Origin: Methanobacteriota archaeon
GTDB taxonomy: Archaea; Thermoplasmatota; E2; JACPAO01; JAHWKR01
Direction: 5' to 3'
Length of the DNA: 34,565 nucleotides
NCBI GenBank assembly: GCA_019347805.1
Contig: JAHWKR010000027.1
Span: forward strand, 1 to 34,565
In this document: in pieces, positions 22,615 through 30,434 of the stretch
How positions within the stretch are numbered: position 1 is the stretch's first letter
Layout: each line of letters opens with the position of its first letter
Notes under the pieces: model-generated
Seen by the model: the letters and a program-made list of their open reading frames with translations, nothing else
The model's database searches: none
Told to the model about the DNA's origin: nothing
Made by a program: the position numbers and the translations under genes

Positions 22615-24189
22615 ATGGCCCCCCGGTCCGGCCGCCCCACGCTCCTCGTCCTGATCCTCACCACCGCCGTCCTCGCCGGTTGCGCCGGAGGCGACGACGA
22701 CCGCGACACAGATGACGAGGTGCCGGCCGCCCCCGCCATCCCCGCGGATTGGTACGAGCAGCCCCTCCGCGGCGGCCAAGGCCACGATCATACCGACCCG
22801 GCGCAACACCAGAACCTCTCGACGCCGAACTTCTACACCGTCGGCTGGGACCCCATGGTCTCCGGATATTACGACAAGACCGCCGGCACCCACTTCTGCG
22901 GCGGCGTCTCCACCGAAGGAGACCGCAAGCTCGCCGTCGTGCACTCGTTCGACTCCGACGTCGCCCTCATGATCGTCGACGTCACCGACCCCGCTGCGCC
23001 TACGACGATCGGCGAACTGGTGCTCCCCTTCTCCAAGGTGTACGATTCGGCCGTCACCCCCGATGGCCAGTTCGCGGTGCTTGCCACCAATCCGGCCGAG
23101 AAGGCCCCCGATCAACCCCCCGTCACCGGCAAGACCGAAACGCGCGCGGTGCTGACCTTCACCGATGCCTGCACCGGAGAGACCCGACCGGTCCCCTTCG
23201 CGCCCCAGGTCGACAACACCCCCTACCAAGGCGGCGTCCTCCTCGTCGACCTCTCCGACCCGACCGCACCCGCCGTCGTCGACCAGCGCCCCATCCCCGG
23301 CCTCGGCGCCCACAGCGTCTTCACCACCACCATCGGCGACAAGACCTGGGTCCTCGGCAGTGTCACCAACCTCGTCAAGGCCGTCTCGACCTTCCACTTC
23401 TGGTCCATCGGCACGAACGCCCTCGGTCCCGCACTCGTCGAAGAAGGCGTTTACCGGCCGCCACAGCGCGCCGAGAACGACGGCGCGTTGAACTTCCACA
23501 GCGACGGCTGGATGCAGGAACATCCCGCCACCGGCAAAACCCTCGCCTATCTCGCCGACTGGAACGGCGGCATGGCCATCGTCGACCTCAGCGACCCGAA
23601 GATGCCGCAAGAGATCGGCCACTGGAACAACTTCGATCCCGCCAAGGACGAGGTCTTCGACGACGACAGCCACGGCAGCATCCATGGCGCCTACCCGCTC
23701 GAGACCCTCTGGGACGGACGCCACTACACGATCGTCGGCCAAGAGGTCGGCGGCCGCCCCGACGACACCCCGACCGGCGTCATCTACATCCTCGACACCA
23801 CCGACCCGACGAAGCCTACCGCCGTCTCCGCCTGGACGCTTCCGGCCGAACCCTCCTGGGACGGCTTCCTGCTCTACTCGACGCACTACTTCCGCGTGCT
23901 CGAAAAGACGATGTTCGTCGCCATGTACCACGGCGGCGTCTGGGCCGTCGACCTCACGAACATCACCGCACCCAGGAGCGTCGGCGTGTTCATGCCCGAC
24001 CGGGTCCCCGACGCGGCGCCACAGACCGGCGGTCCAGCGCCCGAAGTGCTCGACATGGAACTCCTCCCCGACGGCACGGTCGTCGTCTTCGACGGACCCT
24101 CCGGCGTCTACACGGTGCGCTACGACCCGAGTGTGCAGGCGCCGGCGCCGATAGACGGCGAGTGGGACGTGACGCTGTCAGGGAGCTAG
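22615..24189 (+). CDS. LVIVD-repeat lipoprotein
   Basis: A protein of 524 residues. The ATG at 22615 begins a signal peptide ending in a lipobox (TTAVLAGC), followed by an acidic linker. The mature protein contains LVIVD repeats, for example LMIVDVTDPAAPTTIGEL, VLLVDLSDPTAPAVVDQ, MAIVDLSDPKMPQEIGHW and IYILDTTDPTKPTAVSAW, which build a beta-propeller. Several His residues near the mature N-terminus (GQGHDHTDPAQHQN) might bind metal. Such proteins are common on the surface of archaea; ligands are mostly unknown. An upstream ORF start at 22480 overlaps the preceding gene and is rejected. Confidence 0.85.
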   Translation: MAPRSGRPTLLVLILTTAVLAGCAGGDDDRDTDDEVPAAPAIPADWYEQPLRGGQGHDHTDPAQHQNLSTPNFYTVGWDPMVSGYYDKTAGTHFCGGVSTEGDRKLAVVHSFDSDVALMIVDVTDPAAPTTIGELVLPFSKVYDSAVTPDGQFAVLATNPAEKAPDQPPVTGKTETRAVLTFTDACTGETRPVPFAPQVDNTPYQGGVLLVDLSDPTAPAVVDQRPIPGLGAHSVFTTTIGDKTWVLGSVTNLVKAVSTFHFWSIGTNALGPALVEEGVYRPPQRAENDGALNFHSDGWMQEHPATGKTLAYLADWNGGMAIVDLSDPKMPQEIGHWNNFDPAKDEVFDDDSHGSIHGAYPLETLWDGRHYTIVGQEVGGRPDDTPTGVIYILDTTDPTKPTAVSAWTLPAEPSWDGFLLYSTHYFRVLEKTMFVAMYHGGVWAVDLTNITAPRSVGVFMPDRVPDAAPQTGGPAPEVLDMELLPDGTVVVFDGPSGVYTVRYDPSVQAPAPIDGEWDVTLSGS

Positions 24190-24195
24190 GCGCGA

Positions 24196-25446
24196 CTACG
24201 CCGTCTGCGCCTTCTCCGTCGCCCCGAGCTCTTCGAGGACGTCCTCCGCCTTCCACTTCGGCTCAAGGAGCTTCTCGGCGAGATGATAACATTCCACCTT
24301 CGCCTCGATGATCTTCTTGAGTTGCGCCTGGATGGCGATGTTGCCGATCAAGACAGCGCCGTTCAGCCGGCCCTGCTTGAAGAGCAGGCGGCGGTATTCG
24401 GTCTCGGAGTACTTCCGCTCGGCGTCCTGGTCGCCGTAGATGGAGCCGACGCTTCCGACCATGAAGGGGAAGTGGTTGATGTTGTAGGTGTCGACGTGGC
24501 GGAACTCGGTCTCGATACCGGCCATGTTGAGCCCGGCGGCCTCGCCCTGCGCCTTGGCGGAGACCCAGGAGCCGTTCATGTTTATGCGGTCCTGGATGAC
24601 GTCGAAGTATTGCGTGATGTCGCCGGCCGCCCAGACGTCCGGCACCGACGTGCGCAGATAGGAGTCGGTGAGGATCCCTTCACCGGTCTTGATGTTGGAG
24701 TCCTGGACGGGTGCGAGGTTGAAGTTGAGGCCGACCGCCACACCGGCGATGTCGCAGTCGATGACCTTCCCCGATTCGGTCTCGAGCCCGGCGACCTTGC
24801 CACCCTCCGTGAGGAACCGCTTCGGGGTCTCGAAGAAGACGCACTCGACGCCGAGGTCGGCAAGACCCCGCTCGACGATCTCGGAGCCCGCCTTCGACAG
24901 GCCTTCGCGCCACCAGCGGTTGCCGCGCATGACATACTTGGTGTCGACGTCGTTCAACGCGAACACGACCGCGATGTCGATCCCGAGGAGGCCGGCGCCG
25001 ATGGCGACACCGCTTTTCGACTGTTGGGCGTGCTCGCGGATGCGGCGCGCGTCGCTCAGCTTCCAGAACGTGTGGATGCCCTCCGCGTCGCCGCCTTGCA
25101 GGCCGAGCCGGCGCGGTGTGCCGCCTGCTGCGTAGCAGAGCTTGTCGTACTTCAGTTCGGAGCCGTTCTCGAGGACGACGACCTTGCGCTCGTCCTCCAC
25201 CTTGACGACCGTGGTCCCGAGCATGAGCTCGATGTCGGACTTCTCGTAGAAGTCGAGGTCGTGCATCATGACCTTCTGCTCTTCGGTCTTGCCCTTGGCG
25301 AAGTCCTTGATCTTGACCCGGTTGTAGAGGGGCTCCTCTTCGTTCGTGATGACGGTGATGCGCGCATCGTCGGAGTTCTTCCGGATGGTCACGGCACAGG
25401 TCGCACCTGCGATCCCGTCGCCCACGATGACATGGTGTTCGGACAT
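24196..25446 (-). CDS. FAD-dependent NAD(P)H oxidoreductase
   Basis: A protein of 416 residues of the pyridine nucleotide-disulfide oxidoreductase class (rubredoxin/nitrite-reductase-like branch). The N-terminal FAD site is HHVIVGDGIAGATCA, the NAD(P) site GVAIGAGLLGIDIAVVF, and the second FAD motif VWAAGDITQ. No CxxxxC redox disulfide is visible, so it is not a classical dithiol reductase. The C-terminal part includes HFPFMVGSVGSIYGDQ and a tail of about 50 residues. Substrate unknown; rubredoxin or ferredoxin reductase are possibilities. A GGTGG ribosome binding site precedes the ATG at 25446; a TATA-like CATATAC lies near 25510-25517. It is convergent with the LVIVD gene, six bases apart. 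Confidence 0.85.
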   Translation of the reverse strand: MSEHHVIVGDGIAGATCAVTIRKNSDDARITVITNEEEPLYNRVKIKDFAKGKTEEQKVMMHDLDFYEKSDIELMLGTTVVKVEDERKVVVLENGSELKYDKLCYAAGGTPRRLGLQGGDAEGIHTFWKLSDARRIREHAQQSKSGVAIGAGLLGIDIAVVFALNDVDTKYVMRGNRWWREGLSKAGSEIVERGLADLGVECVFFETPKRFLTEGGKVAGLETESGKVIDCDIAGVAVGLNFNLAPVQDSNIKTGEGILTDSYLRTSVPDVWAAGDITQYFDVIQDRINMNGSWVSAKAQGEAAGLNMAGIETEFRHVDTYNINHFPFMVGSVGSIYGDQDAERKYSETEYRRLLFKQGRLNGAVLIGNIAIQAQLKKIIEAKVECYHLAEKLLEPKWKAEDVLEELGATEKAQTA

Positions 25447-25659
25447 GGACCCACCGAAGGGGAATTCGGAGACCCGAAAACTCGGGTCGTCGGTTCGTAG
25501 ATGCCGGGGGTATATGCCGGTTTCCCCCGGCACCGATGATGCCCTTGTGAAGACGGCCGATATAGGTCGAAAAAACCCTATGTGTCTCTAGCGCACGGTG
25601 TGCATCGCTGTGGCTCATCCAACAGTGGGTGGGCCCCGGGATGAAGAGGGTACGACGCC

Positions 25660-25947
25660 CTACTCGGTGAGTCCGAGGTCGGTGGCGCGCTTGCGCGCCT
25701 TGTCGAGATCCCCTTGTTCACCGACCGGCCGGACGGGCACGGTCCTGCCGTCGCGGAGGAGTTCCTCGGAGAGGGGGTCGAGACCCGCGACGAACGAGAT
25801 GGGCTCGAGGCCGCCGGCGAGGCCGGGCGGGTCCATGCGCAGCGGGACGAGGCCTTCGCCGCGGACGCCGGGGAGTGCGCGACCGAGGTCGCCGAGGCGG
25901 TTCCCGCCCTTGTGCGACGCCTTCTCTTCGACTTGCGCATCGGTCAT
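25660..25947 (-). CDS. Small hypothetical protein
   Basis: A protein of 95 residues, soluble, with conserved-looking ends: MTDAQVEEKASHKGGNRLGD at the start and DLDKARKRATDLGLTE at the end. The middle is Gly/Pro/Leu-rich. The opposite strand frames here are Arg/Ser/Pro-rich shadows, which supports this strand. It belongs to the minus-strand set that includes the oxidoreductase and the 63-residue protein. Function unknown. Confidence 0.5.
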   Translation of the reverse strand: MTDAQVEEKASHKGGNRLGDLGRALPGVRGEGLVPLRMDPPGLAGGLEPISFVAGLDPLSEELLRDGRTVPVRPVGEQGDLDKARKRATDLGLTE

Positions 25948-26019
25948 GGACGCCGGGCGAGCGGCCGGGCGCTCTTCAAGGTATGGGTCTACGGCCGGAC
26001 GGGCCGCAACTGTGTCACG

Positions 26020-26024
26020 AAAAA
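26020..26024 (-). terminator. Short T run behind the 63-residue protein gene
   Basis: On the minus strand five T follow a GC-rich stretch about 40 nt behind the stop codon. A plausible archaeal oligo-T termination site. Confidence 0.35.
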
Positions 26025-26064
26025 GCGGGGTGGAAGGGGAAGGAGAAGGACCGCGCGGTGCGGC

Positions 26065-26256
26065 TCAGTTCTTGGTCAGGTACGGCAACCCGGTGCGCTT
26101 GTTGATCCCCACGTTGTACTGCTCCGGCTTGTCGCAGGGACTGCCGCTCTTGGGGGTGTTGCCGTTCTTCGTGAAGAAGTAGATCGTCTGCGTCCGGCCG
26201 CCTTTGAGGTCGACGGTCCGGGAGTGCAGCGTGTATCCGTTGTGTTCGAAAGCCAT
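26065..26256 (-). CDS. Small conserved-looking protein
   Basis: A protein of 63 residues: FEHNGYTLHSRTVDLKGG, then RTQTIYFFTKN, then TPKSGSPCDKP and GINKRTGLPYLTKN at the end. Similar small basic proteins with TPKSGxPCDxP and NxRTGLPYLKK occur, from memory, in Thermoplasmata and methanogens; no function is known to me. The start at 26256 is fixed by a perfect AGGAGG eight bases upstream. The longer frame to 26436 runs through untranslated leader and is rejected. A TATA-like CTTAAAAG near 26331-26338 may drive it with a leader of about 50 nt. Confidence 0.75.
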   Translation of the reverse strand: MAFEHNGYTLHSRTVDLKGGRTQTIYFFTKNGNTPKSGSPCDKPEQYNVGINKRTGLPYLTKN

Positions 26257-26264
26257 CTGTCTTT

Positions 26265-26270
26265 CCTCCT
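26265..26270 (-). promoter_or_regulatory. Strong ribosome binding site of the 63-residue protein gene
   Basis: AGGAGG lies eight bases before the ATG at 26256. It is the best Shine-Dalgarno site in the window, in contrast to the many apparently leaderless genes, and it fixes this start. Confidence 0.7.
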
Positions 26271-26442
26271 GTGAGGGACTGGCCGCCGAAGGCGGACCAG
26301 GTGCATCCCATGGGCCGACAGGGCTTCTCCCTTTTAAGCGTCTACAGGAGGGACCCGGCTCCTTCCCCGGGGGACGAACGAATTCGGCAATGGAACGGTA
26401 GAAAACGACACGTCGGAGCCACGGCTCGGACGCCAAGGGTCC

Positions 26443-26791
26443 CCGGAAGGGTGCAAGGAGTAAGCCCCTTTCTGTTGGCCCGCATCAAGACGCGGGGTGG
26501 CGGTATTCGACTGAGCGTGCTGGCGGCCGGCGGGCATGGGCACCCGGGCTCCGGCCCTGACTTGCTCCGGGAGGATGGCACGTTTCACCCGTTCCCACGG
26601 CGACCTCGGGACCTTCCCCTCCGAAGAGGCTGTCCCTCATCGCACACCGCGGGCGGTGTCGTCTCTGCGCCTCCTTGGCCACTCTCGCAGCCGGACCTTG
26701 TGGTCCATCCCTTTCCCATGTGGAGAGGGGACTTTCCTCGGTTCGGACCCCTTGCGGGGGAACCGTTGACCGCCCTCTTGCTCCCTACCGG
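26443..26791 (-). ncRNA. rnpB: RNase P RNA, archaeal type A
   Basis: The RNA component of RNase P, which removes the 5' leader from pre-tRNA. About 349 nt. Conserved region I is GAGGAAAGTCC (26729-26739), conserved region V is ACAGAAAGGGGCTTAC (26460-26475), and GCAGAGACGACACCGCC resembles the conserved middle of the specificity side. Helix P1 closes the ends: CCGGTAGGGAGCAAG at the 5' end pairs with CTTGCACCCTTCCGG at the 3' end with two mismatches. A P3 stem-loop, CGGTTcCCCCGCAAGGGG with AACCG, has a GCAA tetraloop. A TATA box is centred about 26 nt upstream of the P1 start. T residues at 26402-26405 lie about 40 nt behind the 3' end. Overlapping ORFs on both strands are spurious. Confidence 0.95.
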
Positions 26792-26814
26792 GAAGAGTCG
26801 CTTATGGAGGATGC

Positions 26815-26821
26815 TATTTAA
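26815..26821 (-). promoter_or_regulatory. TATA box of the RNase P RNA gene
   Basis: On the minus strand the region reads GCTTAAATAGC, centred near 26818. A start 26 nt downstream falls on the first base of helix P1 at 26791-26792, so promoter and RNA end support each other. Confidence 0.8.
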
Positions 26822-26905
26822 GCTTGATGTCGACGGGTCGTGGAGGGTCGAAGCCGCGATCACGGTCCGTAGACCATCGCCCCCTCCGATACGTTCAAGT
26901 CGGCC

Positions 26906-27616
26906 ATGGTCAAGGCCACGACCGTGGTCTGCCCGCACGAATACCGCACCCGCCGCACCCGCGACGTCGAACGCGAGGACCCCCTCAGGCTCGTCTGCTT
27001 CGACATGGACGGCGTCCTCATCCACGGCGGCAGTTCCTGGGTCCAGGTGCACCGCCACTTCGGCGTCGAAAACGACGCGGCACTGGCACGTTTCATGGCC
27101 GGCGAGATCGACGACGAGGAGTTCATCCGCACCGACGTCGCCCTCTGGACCCGCGACGGGCCCGTCCACCGCTCCGTTCTCGACCAGGTGCTGTCGGCGC
27201 CCCAGATCATGCCCGGTGCCGGCGACACCATCGCCGCCCTTCATGACGCCGGGATCAAGACCGCCATCGTCTCCGGTGGACTCGACCACATGGCGAACCG
27301 CGTCGCCGGACTCCTCGGCATCGACGAGGTCCACGCCAATGGCCTCCACTACGACGCCGATGGCCACCTGACCGGCGAAGGCATCCTGCGCACCCCGCTC
27401 CGCGACAAGTCGGCCCCGCTCCGTGCCGTCGCCGCGAAGACCGGCGTCCCCTACGGCCGCATCGCCGCCATCGGCGACTCCTGCCCCGACGCCTCGATGT
27501 TCGAATCCTGCGGCTACGGCATCGCCTTCAACCCCGCCGACCCGTGCGTCCGCCATGCCGCCGACGTCACCGTCGAGACCACCGACCTGCGCGACGTGTT
27601 GCCGCACCTGCTGTGA
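26906..27616 (+). CDS. HAD-family phosphatase, phosphoserine phosphatase-like
   Basis: A protein of 236 residues with all four HAD motifs: FDMDGVL (nucleophile Asp33, acid Asp35), IVSGG (Ser123), Lys168 in LRDKSAPL, and IGDSCPDASM (Asp191, Asp195). The cap and the spacing fit the SerB subfamily, so it may make serine from phosphoserine; other phosphomonoesters are possible. Residues 1-25 (KATTVVCPHEYRTRRTRD) are an unusual extension ahead of the first strand. It is divergent from the RNase P RNA gene. Two small or RNA-related genes follow on the same strand. Confidence 0.85.
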   Translation: MVKATTVVCPHEYRTRRTRDVEREDPLRLVCFDMDGVLIHGGSSWVQVHRHFGVENDAALARFMAGEIDDEEFIRTDVALWTRDGPVHRSVLDQVLSAPQIMPGAGDTIAALHDAGIKTAIVSGGLDHMANRVAGLLGIDEVHANGLHYDADGHLTGEGILRTPLRDKSAPLRAVAAKTGVPYGRIAAIGDSCPDASMFESCGYGIAFNPADPCVRHAADVTVETTDLRDVLPHLL

Positions 27617-27700
27617 TGGACCGGGATGCCGGCCCACCCGCAGGCCGACCACCACCGACAGCCATGGATTTTTGACATGGCCGCCCCTCGACGAACCCCG

Positions 27701-28060
27701 ATGACCGGCACCGCCGACGCAGGCTCCACGGCCGAGTCCCGTTCCGTCGAACGCGACGAGGTCATCGGACGCGCCGCCGAGCACGAAGCCGGCCGCGGCA
27801 CCTATGTCGAAGGCGACGACATCCGCGCCCTCCACGACGGCGACCTGACGGTCGATGCGGGACGGCTCGTCGTCATCCGGCCGCGCCGCCCGCTCCCCCG
27901 CGCCCGCCAGACCCGCGGCCAGAAGAAGGACGAAGAGGCACCTCCCGGCCCCAAGACGCAACGCGGCGGCCCCCTCGGCGGACGCCACGGCGGCGCCAAA
28001 CACGGTAAAGCCGCTGGCAAGGTGCGTAAAGGCCGCGGCGACCAAGGCACGTGGGCGTGA
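27701..28060 (+). CDS. Small protein with a basic Gly/His/Lys-rich tail
   Basis: A protein of 119 residues from the ATG at 27701. The first half is acidic (SVERDEVIGRAAEHEAGRG, then TYVEGDDIRALHDGDL). The second half is strongly basic (RPRRPLPRARQTRGQKK and GGRHGGAKHGKAAGKVRKG) and probably disordered; such tails often bind nucleic acid. A T-rich TATA-like box (ATTTTTGA) lies about 28 nt before this ATG. Upstream in-frame ATG codons at 27626 and 27677 are alternatives. Family not recognised; it lies between the phosphatase and tRNase Z genes. Confidence 0.5.
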   Translation: MTGTADAGSTAESRSVERDEVIGRAAEHEAGRGTYVEGDDIRALHDGDLTVDAGRLVVIRPRRPLPRARQTRGQKKDEEAPPGPKTQRGGPLGGRHGGAKHGKAAGKVRKGRGDQGTWA

Positions 28061-28135
28061 ACCACTCCTGATGCCTCCGCCTGTTCTCGCCGGCCCCGCA
28101 ACGCATATCACCCGACCACGGGTCCCCCGCCGAGG

Positions 28136-29095
28136 ATGAGCCGCCGACAGGCCCAGGGTCACCAGATGACCATCCACTTCCTCGGCACGAGCGGCAGTTG
28201 GCCCACCGCCGACCGCAACGTCTCCGCGACGGCCATCAAGCGCGGCGGCGAAGTGCTCCTCTTCGATTGTGGCGAAGGCACCCAGAGGCAGTTCCAGCGC
28301 TCCGAACTCTCGCATATGGCCGTCACGAAGATCTTCCTCACCCACTTCCACGGCGACCACTGCTACGGACTCCCCGGCTACCTCAAGACGATGCAACTCA
28401 ACGAACGCACCGTCCCCCTCGACATCTTCGGCCCGCCCGGCATCGAGCGCCTCATCCAGGACTTCCAACGCATCGCCCCGACACGGCCCGAGTTCCCCAT
28501 CCGCGTCCACCCGATGGAACCCGGCAAGACCATCCGGTTCTCCGAAGGATACAGCGTCACCGCCGCACGCGCCGACCATTCGGTCATCAACTTCGCCTAC
28601 GCCATCGAAGAAGAGCCGCGCCCCGGCCGTTTCGACAAACCGAAAGCGCTCGCGCTCGGTGTCCCCGAAGGCCGCATGTTCGGCAAGCTGCAAAGCGGCC
28701 ACAGCGTCCAGCTCGAAGACGGCCGCACCATCCACCCAGAAGACGTGCTCGGGCCCGACCGACGCGGCCGCAAGGTGGTCATATCCGGCGACACGCGTCC
28801 CTCCGACGCCATCGCACGACTCGCAGAAGGCGCCGACATCCTCATCCACGAAGCGACCTACCTGGACGAACACCAGGAACAGGCCGAAGAGAACCAGCAC
28901 AGCACCGCCCGCGAAGCCGGTGAAGTGGCAAAGAAAGCTGGCGTCCGGGCGCTCTGGTTGCACCACTTCAGCCCACGCTACACGACCGCCGACGGACATC
29001 TCCGCGAAGCGTGGGAGGTCTTCCGCGAGACCCACGTGGCCCGCGACTTCAGCACCGTGGATGTCGCGCTCCCCGACAACGGCGACGACGAATGA
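28136..29095 (+). CDS. rnz: Ribonuclease Z (tRNA 3'-processing endonuclease)
   Basis: A metallo-beta-lactamase protein that removes 3' trailers from pre-tRNA. Marks: IHFLGTSGSWPTADRNVS at the start, LTHFHGDHCYGLPG (HxHxDH zinc motif), ADHSVINFAYAIEE, VISGDTRPSD and LWLHHFSPRY. From the second ATG (28166) the length is 309 residues, typical for the family. A TATA-like CATATCA (28104-28110) fits the ATG at 28136 better, which adds ten residues (MSRRQAQGHQ); both starts are possible. Its TGA stop and that of the convergent gene share the palindrome TGATCA. The RNase P RNA gene, acting at the other tRNA end, lies 1.4 kb away. Confidence 0.92.
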   Translation: MSRRQAQGHQMTIHFLGTSGSWPTADRNVSATAIKRGGEVLLFDCGEGTQRQFQRSELSHMAVTKIFLTHFHGDHCYGLPGYLKTMQLNERTVPLDIFGPPGIERLIQDFQRIAPTRPEFPIRVHPMEPGKTIRFSEGYSVTAARADHSVINFAYAIEEEPRPGRFDKPKALALGVPEGRMFGKLQSGHSVQLEDGRTIHPEDVLGPDRRGRKVVISGDTRPSDAIARLAEGADILIHEATYLDEHQEQAEENQHSTAREAGEVAKKAGVRALWLHHFSPRYTTADGHLREAWEVFRETHVARDFSTVDVALPDNGDDE

Positions 29096-29896
29096 TCAGG
29101 CATCGAGCGACGAGAGGAGGCTTTCCAGGAGCGCGATGCTCTCCACGCCCTCCTCGAACGTGTTCGACTCGATGACATAGTTCCCGCGATAGCCCGCCGC
29201 CTCAAGGCCGCGCACGGCGTCGCCGAGTGGGACCGTCCCACGGCCAAGCACCCAGTGGGAATCGTTCGCGCCGTCGTTGTCGGAAAGATGCACGTTCCCC
29301 ACGTGCGGCGCGAACGCGCGCGTGAAGGTCTCGACATGCTCCGGCGAATTGGTGTGCGCATGGGCCACATCATAGCAGAACGTCAACCCCTCGATGCGGC
29401 CGAAGGCGTCGCCGAACCACTCCGGGTCCTGGAACGTCATGACCCAGTTCTTCGCCATGTTCTCCAGGCACACCTCGACCCCCACCTCGCGACCCACCGC
29501 GGCGAGCTCCTCCGCCGCCTCCAGGGTCAGGCGACGCAACCGGTCGTCGTCCCACCGCGCCATCGGCATGCGCAGGCCTGGATGGACCGTGACGCGTGGG
29601 ATGCCGAGACGTCCGGCCGCCTCGACCGTCCGCTTGAGGATGGAGCGCGCGAGCGCGCGCACTTCGGCATTGAAACTGGCGGGATTGATGTCCGAGACCG
29701 GCGCATGGGCGGTGAAATCCAGGTCGTAGGACGGCGTGAGTTCCTTGAACGCGTCCTCGATCTCGAACAAGTATTGTCGGCCCTCGCCAAAAACTTCCCA
29801 GACCGCGAAGGCGTCGGCGACACGCGGCAAAAGCTCTTCGAAGGCGAACGTGCTCATGTGCGGACTTGAGACCGCGATGCGGGGGTGAGGCGCCAC
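29096..29896 (-). CDS. TIM-barrel sugar isomerase/epimerase-like protein
   Basis: A protein of 266 residues of the AP endonuclease 2/xylose isomerase-like TIM-barrel superfamily. Marks: PRIAVSSPHMSTFAFEELLP at the start, LDFTAHAPVSDINPAS, RVTVHPGLRMP, VCLENMAKN, FCYDVAHAHTN and VGNVHLSDNDG; the His, Glu and Asp residues in these strands are the usual metal ligands. Substrate unknown: sugar phosphate isomerase or endonuclease IV-like are the choices; its length and LSDNDG favour an isomerase. A GTG start at 29896 includes the first strand; the ATG at 29857 would lose it. It lies one base behind the UPF0201 gene, so it is probably in the same operon. Confidence 0.8.
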   Translation of the reverse strand: MAPHPRIAVSSPHMSTFAFEELLPRVADAFAVWEVFGEGRQYLFEIEDAFKELTPSYDLDFTAHAPVSDINPASFNAEVRALARSILKRTVEAAGRLGIPRVTVHPGLRMPMARWDDDRLRRLTLEAAEELAAVGREVGVEVCLENMAKNWVMTFQDPEWFGDAFGRIEGLTFCYDVAHAHTNSPEHVETFTRAFAPHVGNVHLSDNDGANDSHWVLGRGTVPLGDAVRGLEAAGYRGNYVIESNTFEEGVESIALLESLLSSLDA

Positions 29897-29897
29897 G

Positions 29898-30434
29898 TCA
29901 CGCCTCCTCGTCGTCGCCGAACACCTCGTCCTCCTCTTCCTCCAGTTCGTGCCAGCCCGTATCGATGGCAGAACCGATCGCCTCCAACTCGCTCTCCTCC
30001 CGATGGAGACTCGATCGGCGCGTCGCCGTCATGATGCGGCCCTCGCGTGCGGCGATCTCCTGGCGCGTCGGCGGTGCCACCTCATCGAGCAGATGTTCGA
30101 GCGAATCGTCCGTCTCGATGGTGACGACGATGTCACCAAGAGGATGCGGCACCTCGTTGAAATTGAGCCGCCCCACGTATGCGGCCTGCTTGGACAGTTC
30201 GACGCGCGTCGTCTTCTCGTCGATGCGACCGCGCCAGAGGGCGCCACGCGCGGCATCACGGATGCGCTCCTCGGTCGCCTTCCGCATGAGCATGGCGAGC
30301 GAACGCGCCTCGGCGACGACCCGGCCCTCCTCGTGCGAGATCCGCGCATCGGGGAACACCTGTCGCACCGCCTCCTCCACCTTCGCCGGGTCCTCCGTAC
30401 GGTTGACCCGGGCGTCGATCGTCACTTTCGCCAT
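29898..30434 (-). CDS. UPF0201 family RNA-binding-like protein
   Basis: A protein of 178 residues. The N-terminal 135 residues match the archaeal UPF0201 (COG1931) pattern: KVTIDARVNRTEDPAKVEEA, VFPDARI, and an RNase-H-like/RNA-binding core with LSKQAAYVGRLNFNEVPHPL and GDIVVTIE. A C-terminal acidic tail (HELEEEEDEVFGDDEEA) is an extension. The start ATG overlaps the stop of the UPF0200 kinase gene by one base (TGATG). This order is known, from memory, in several archaea, which points to a shared function. The exact role is not established. Confidence 0.85.
   Translation of the reverse strand: MAKVTIDARVNRTEDPAKVEEAVRQVFPDARISHEEGRVVAEARSLAMLMRKATEERIRDAARGALWRGRIDEKTTRVELSKQAAYVGRLNFNEVPHPLGDIVVTIETDDSLEHLLDEVAPPTRQEIAAREGRIMTATRRSSLHREESELEAIGSAIDTGWHELEEEEDEVFGDDEEA

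Noticed and set aside
22459-23931. 490-codon minus-strand ORF opposite the LVIVD lipoprotein gene
   Set aside because: Val/Gly/Asp/Glu-rich shadow of a high-GC gene; the plus strand has a signal peptide and clear LVIVD repeats.
24283-25500. 405-codon plus-strand ORF opposite the FAD oxidoreductase
   Set aside because: Leu/Val/Asp-rich shadow; the minus strand has all nucleotide-binding motifs.
26271-27371. 366-codon plus-strand ORF over the RNase P RNA
   Set aside because: It lies antisense to a convincing RNA gene and then in the wrong frame of the HAD gene.
26585-29035. 816-codon minus-strand ORF across the RNase P RNA, HAD and tRNase Z genes
   Set aside because: Low-complexity Gly/Ala/Val/Asp shadow; it crosses a structural RNA and two clearly recognised plus-strand genes.
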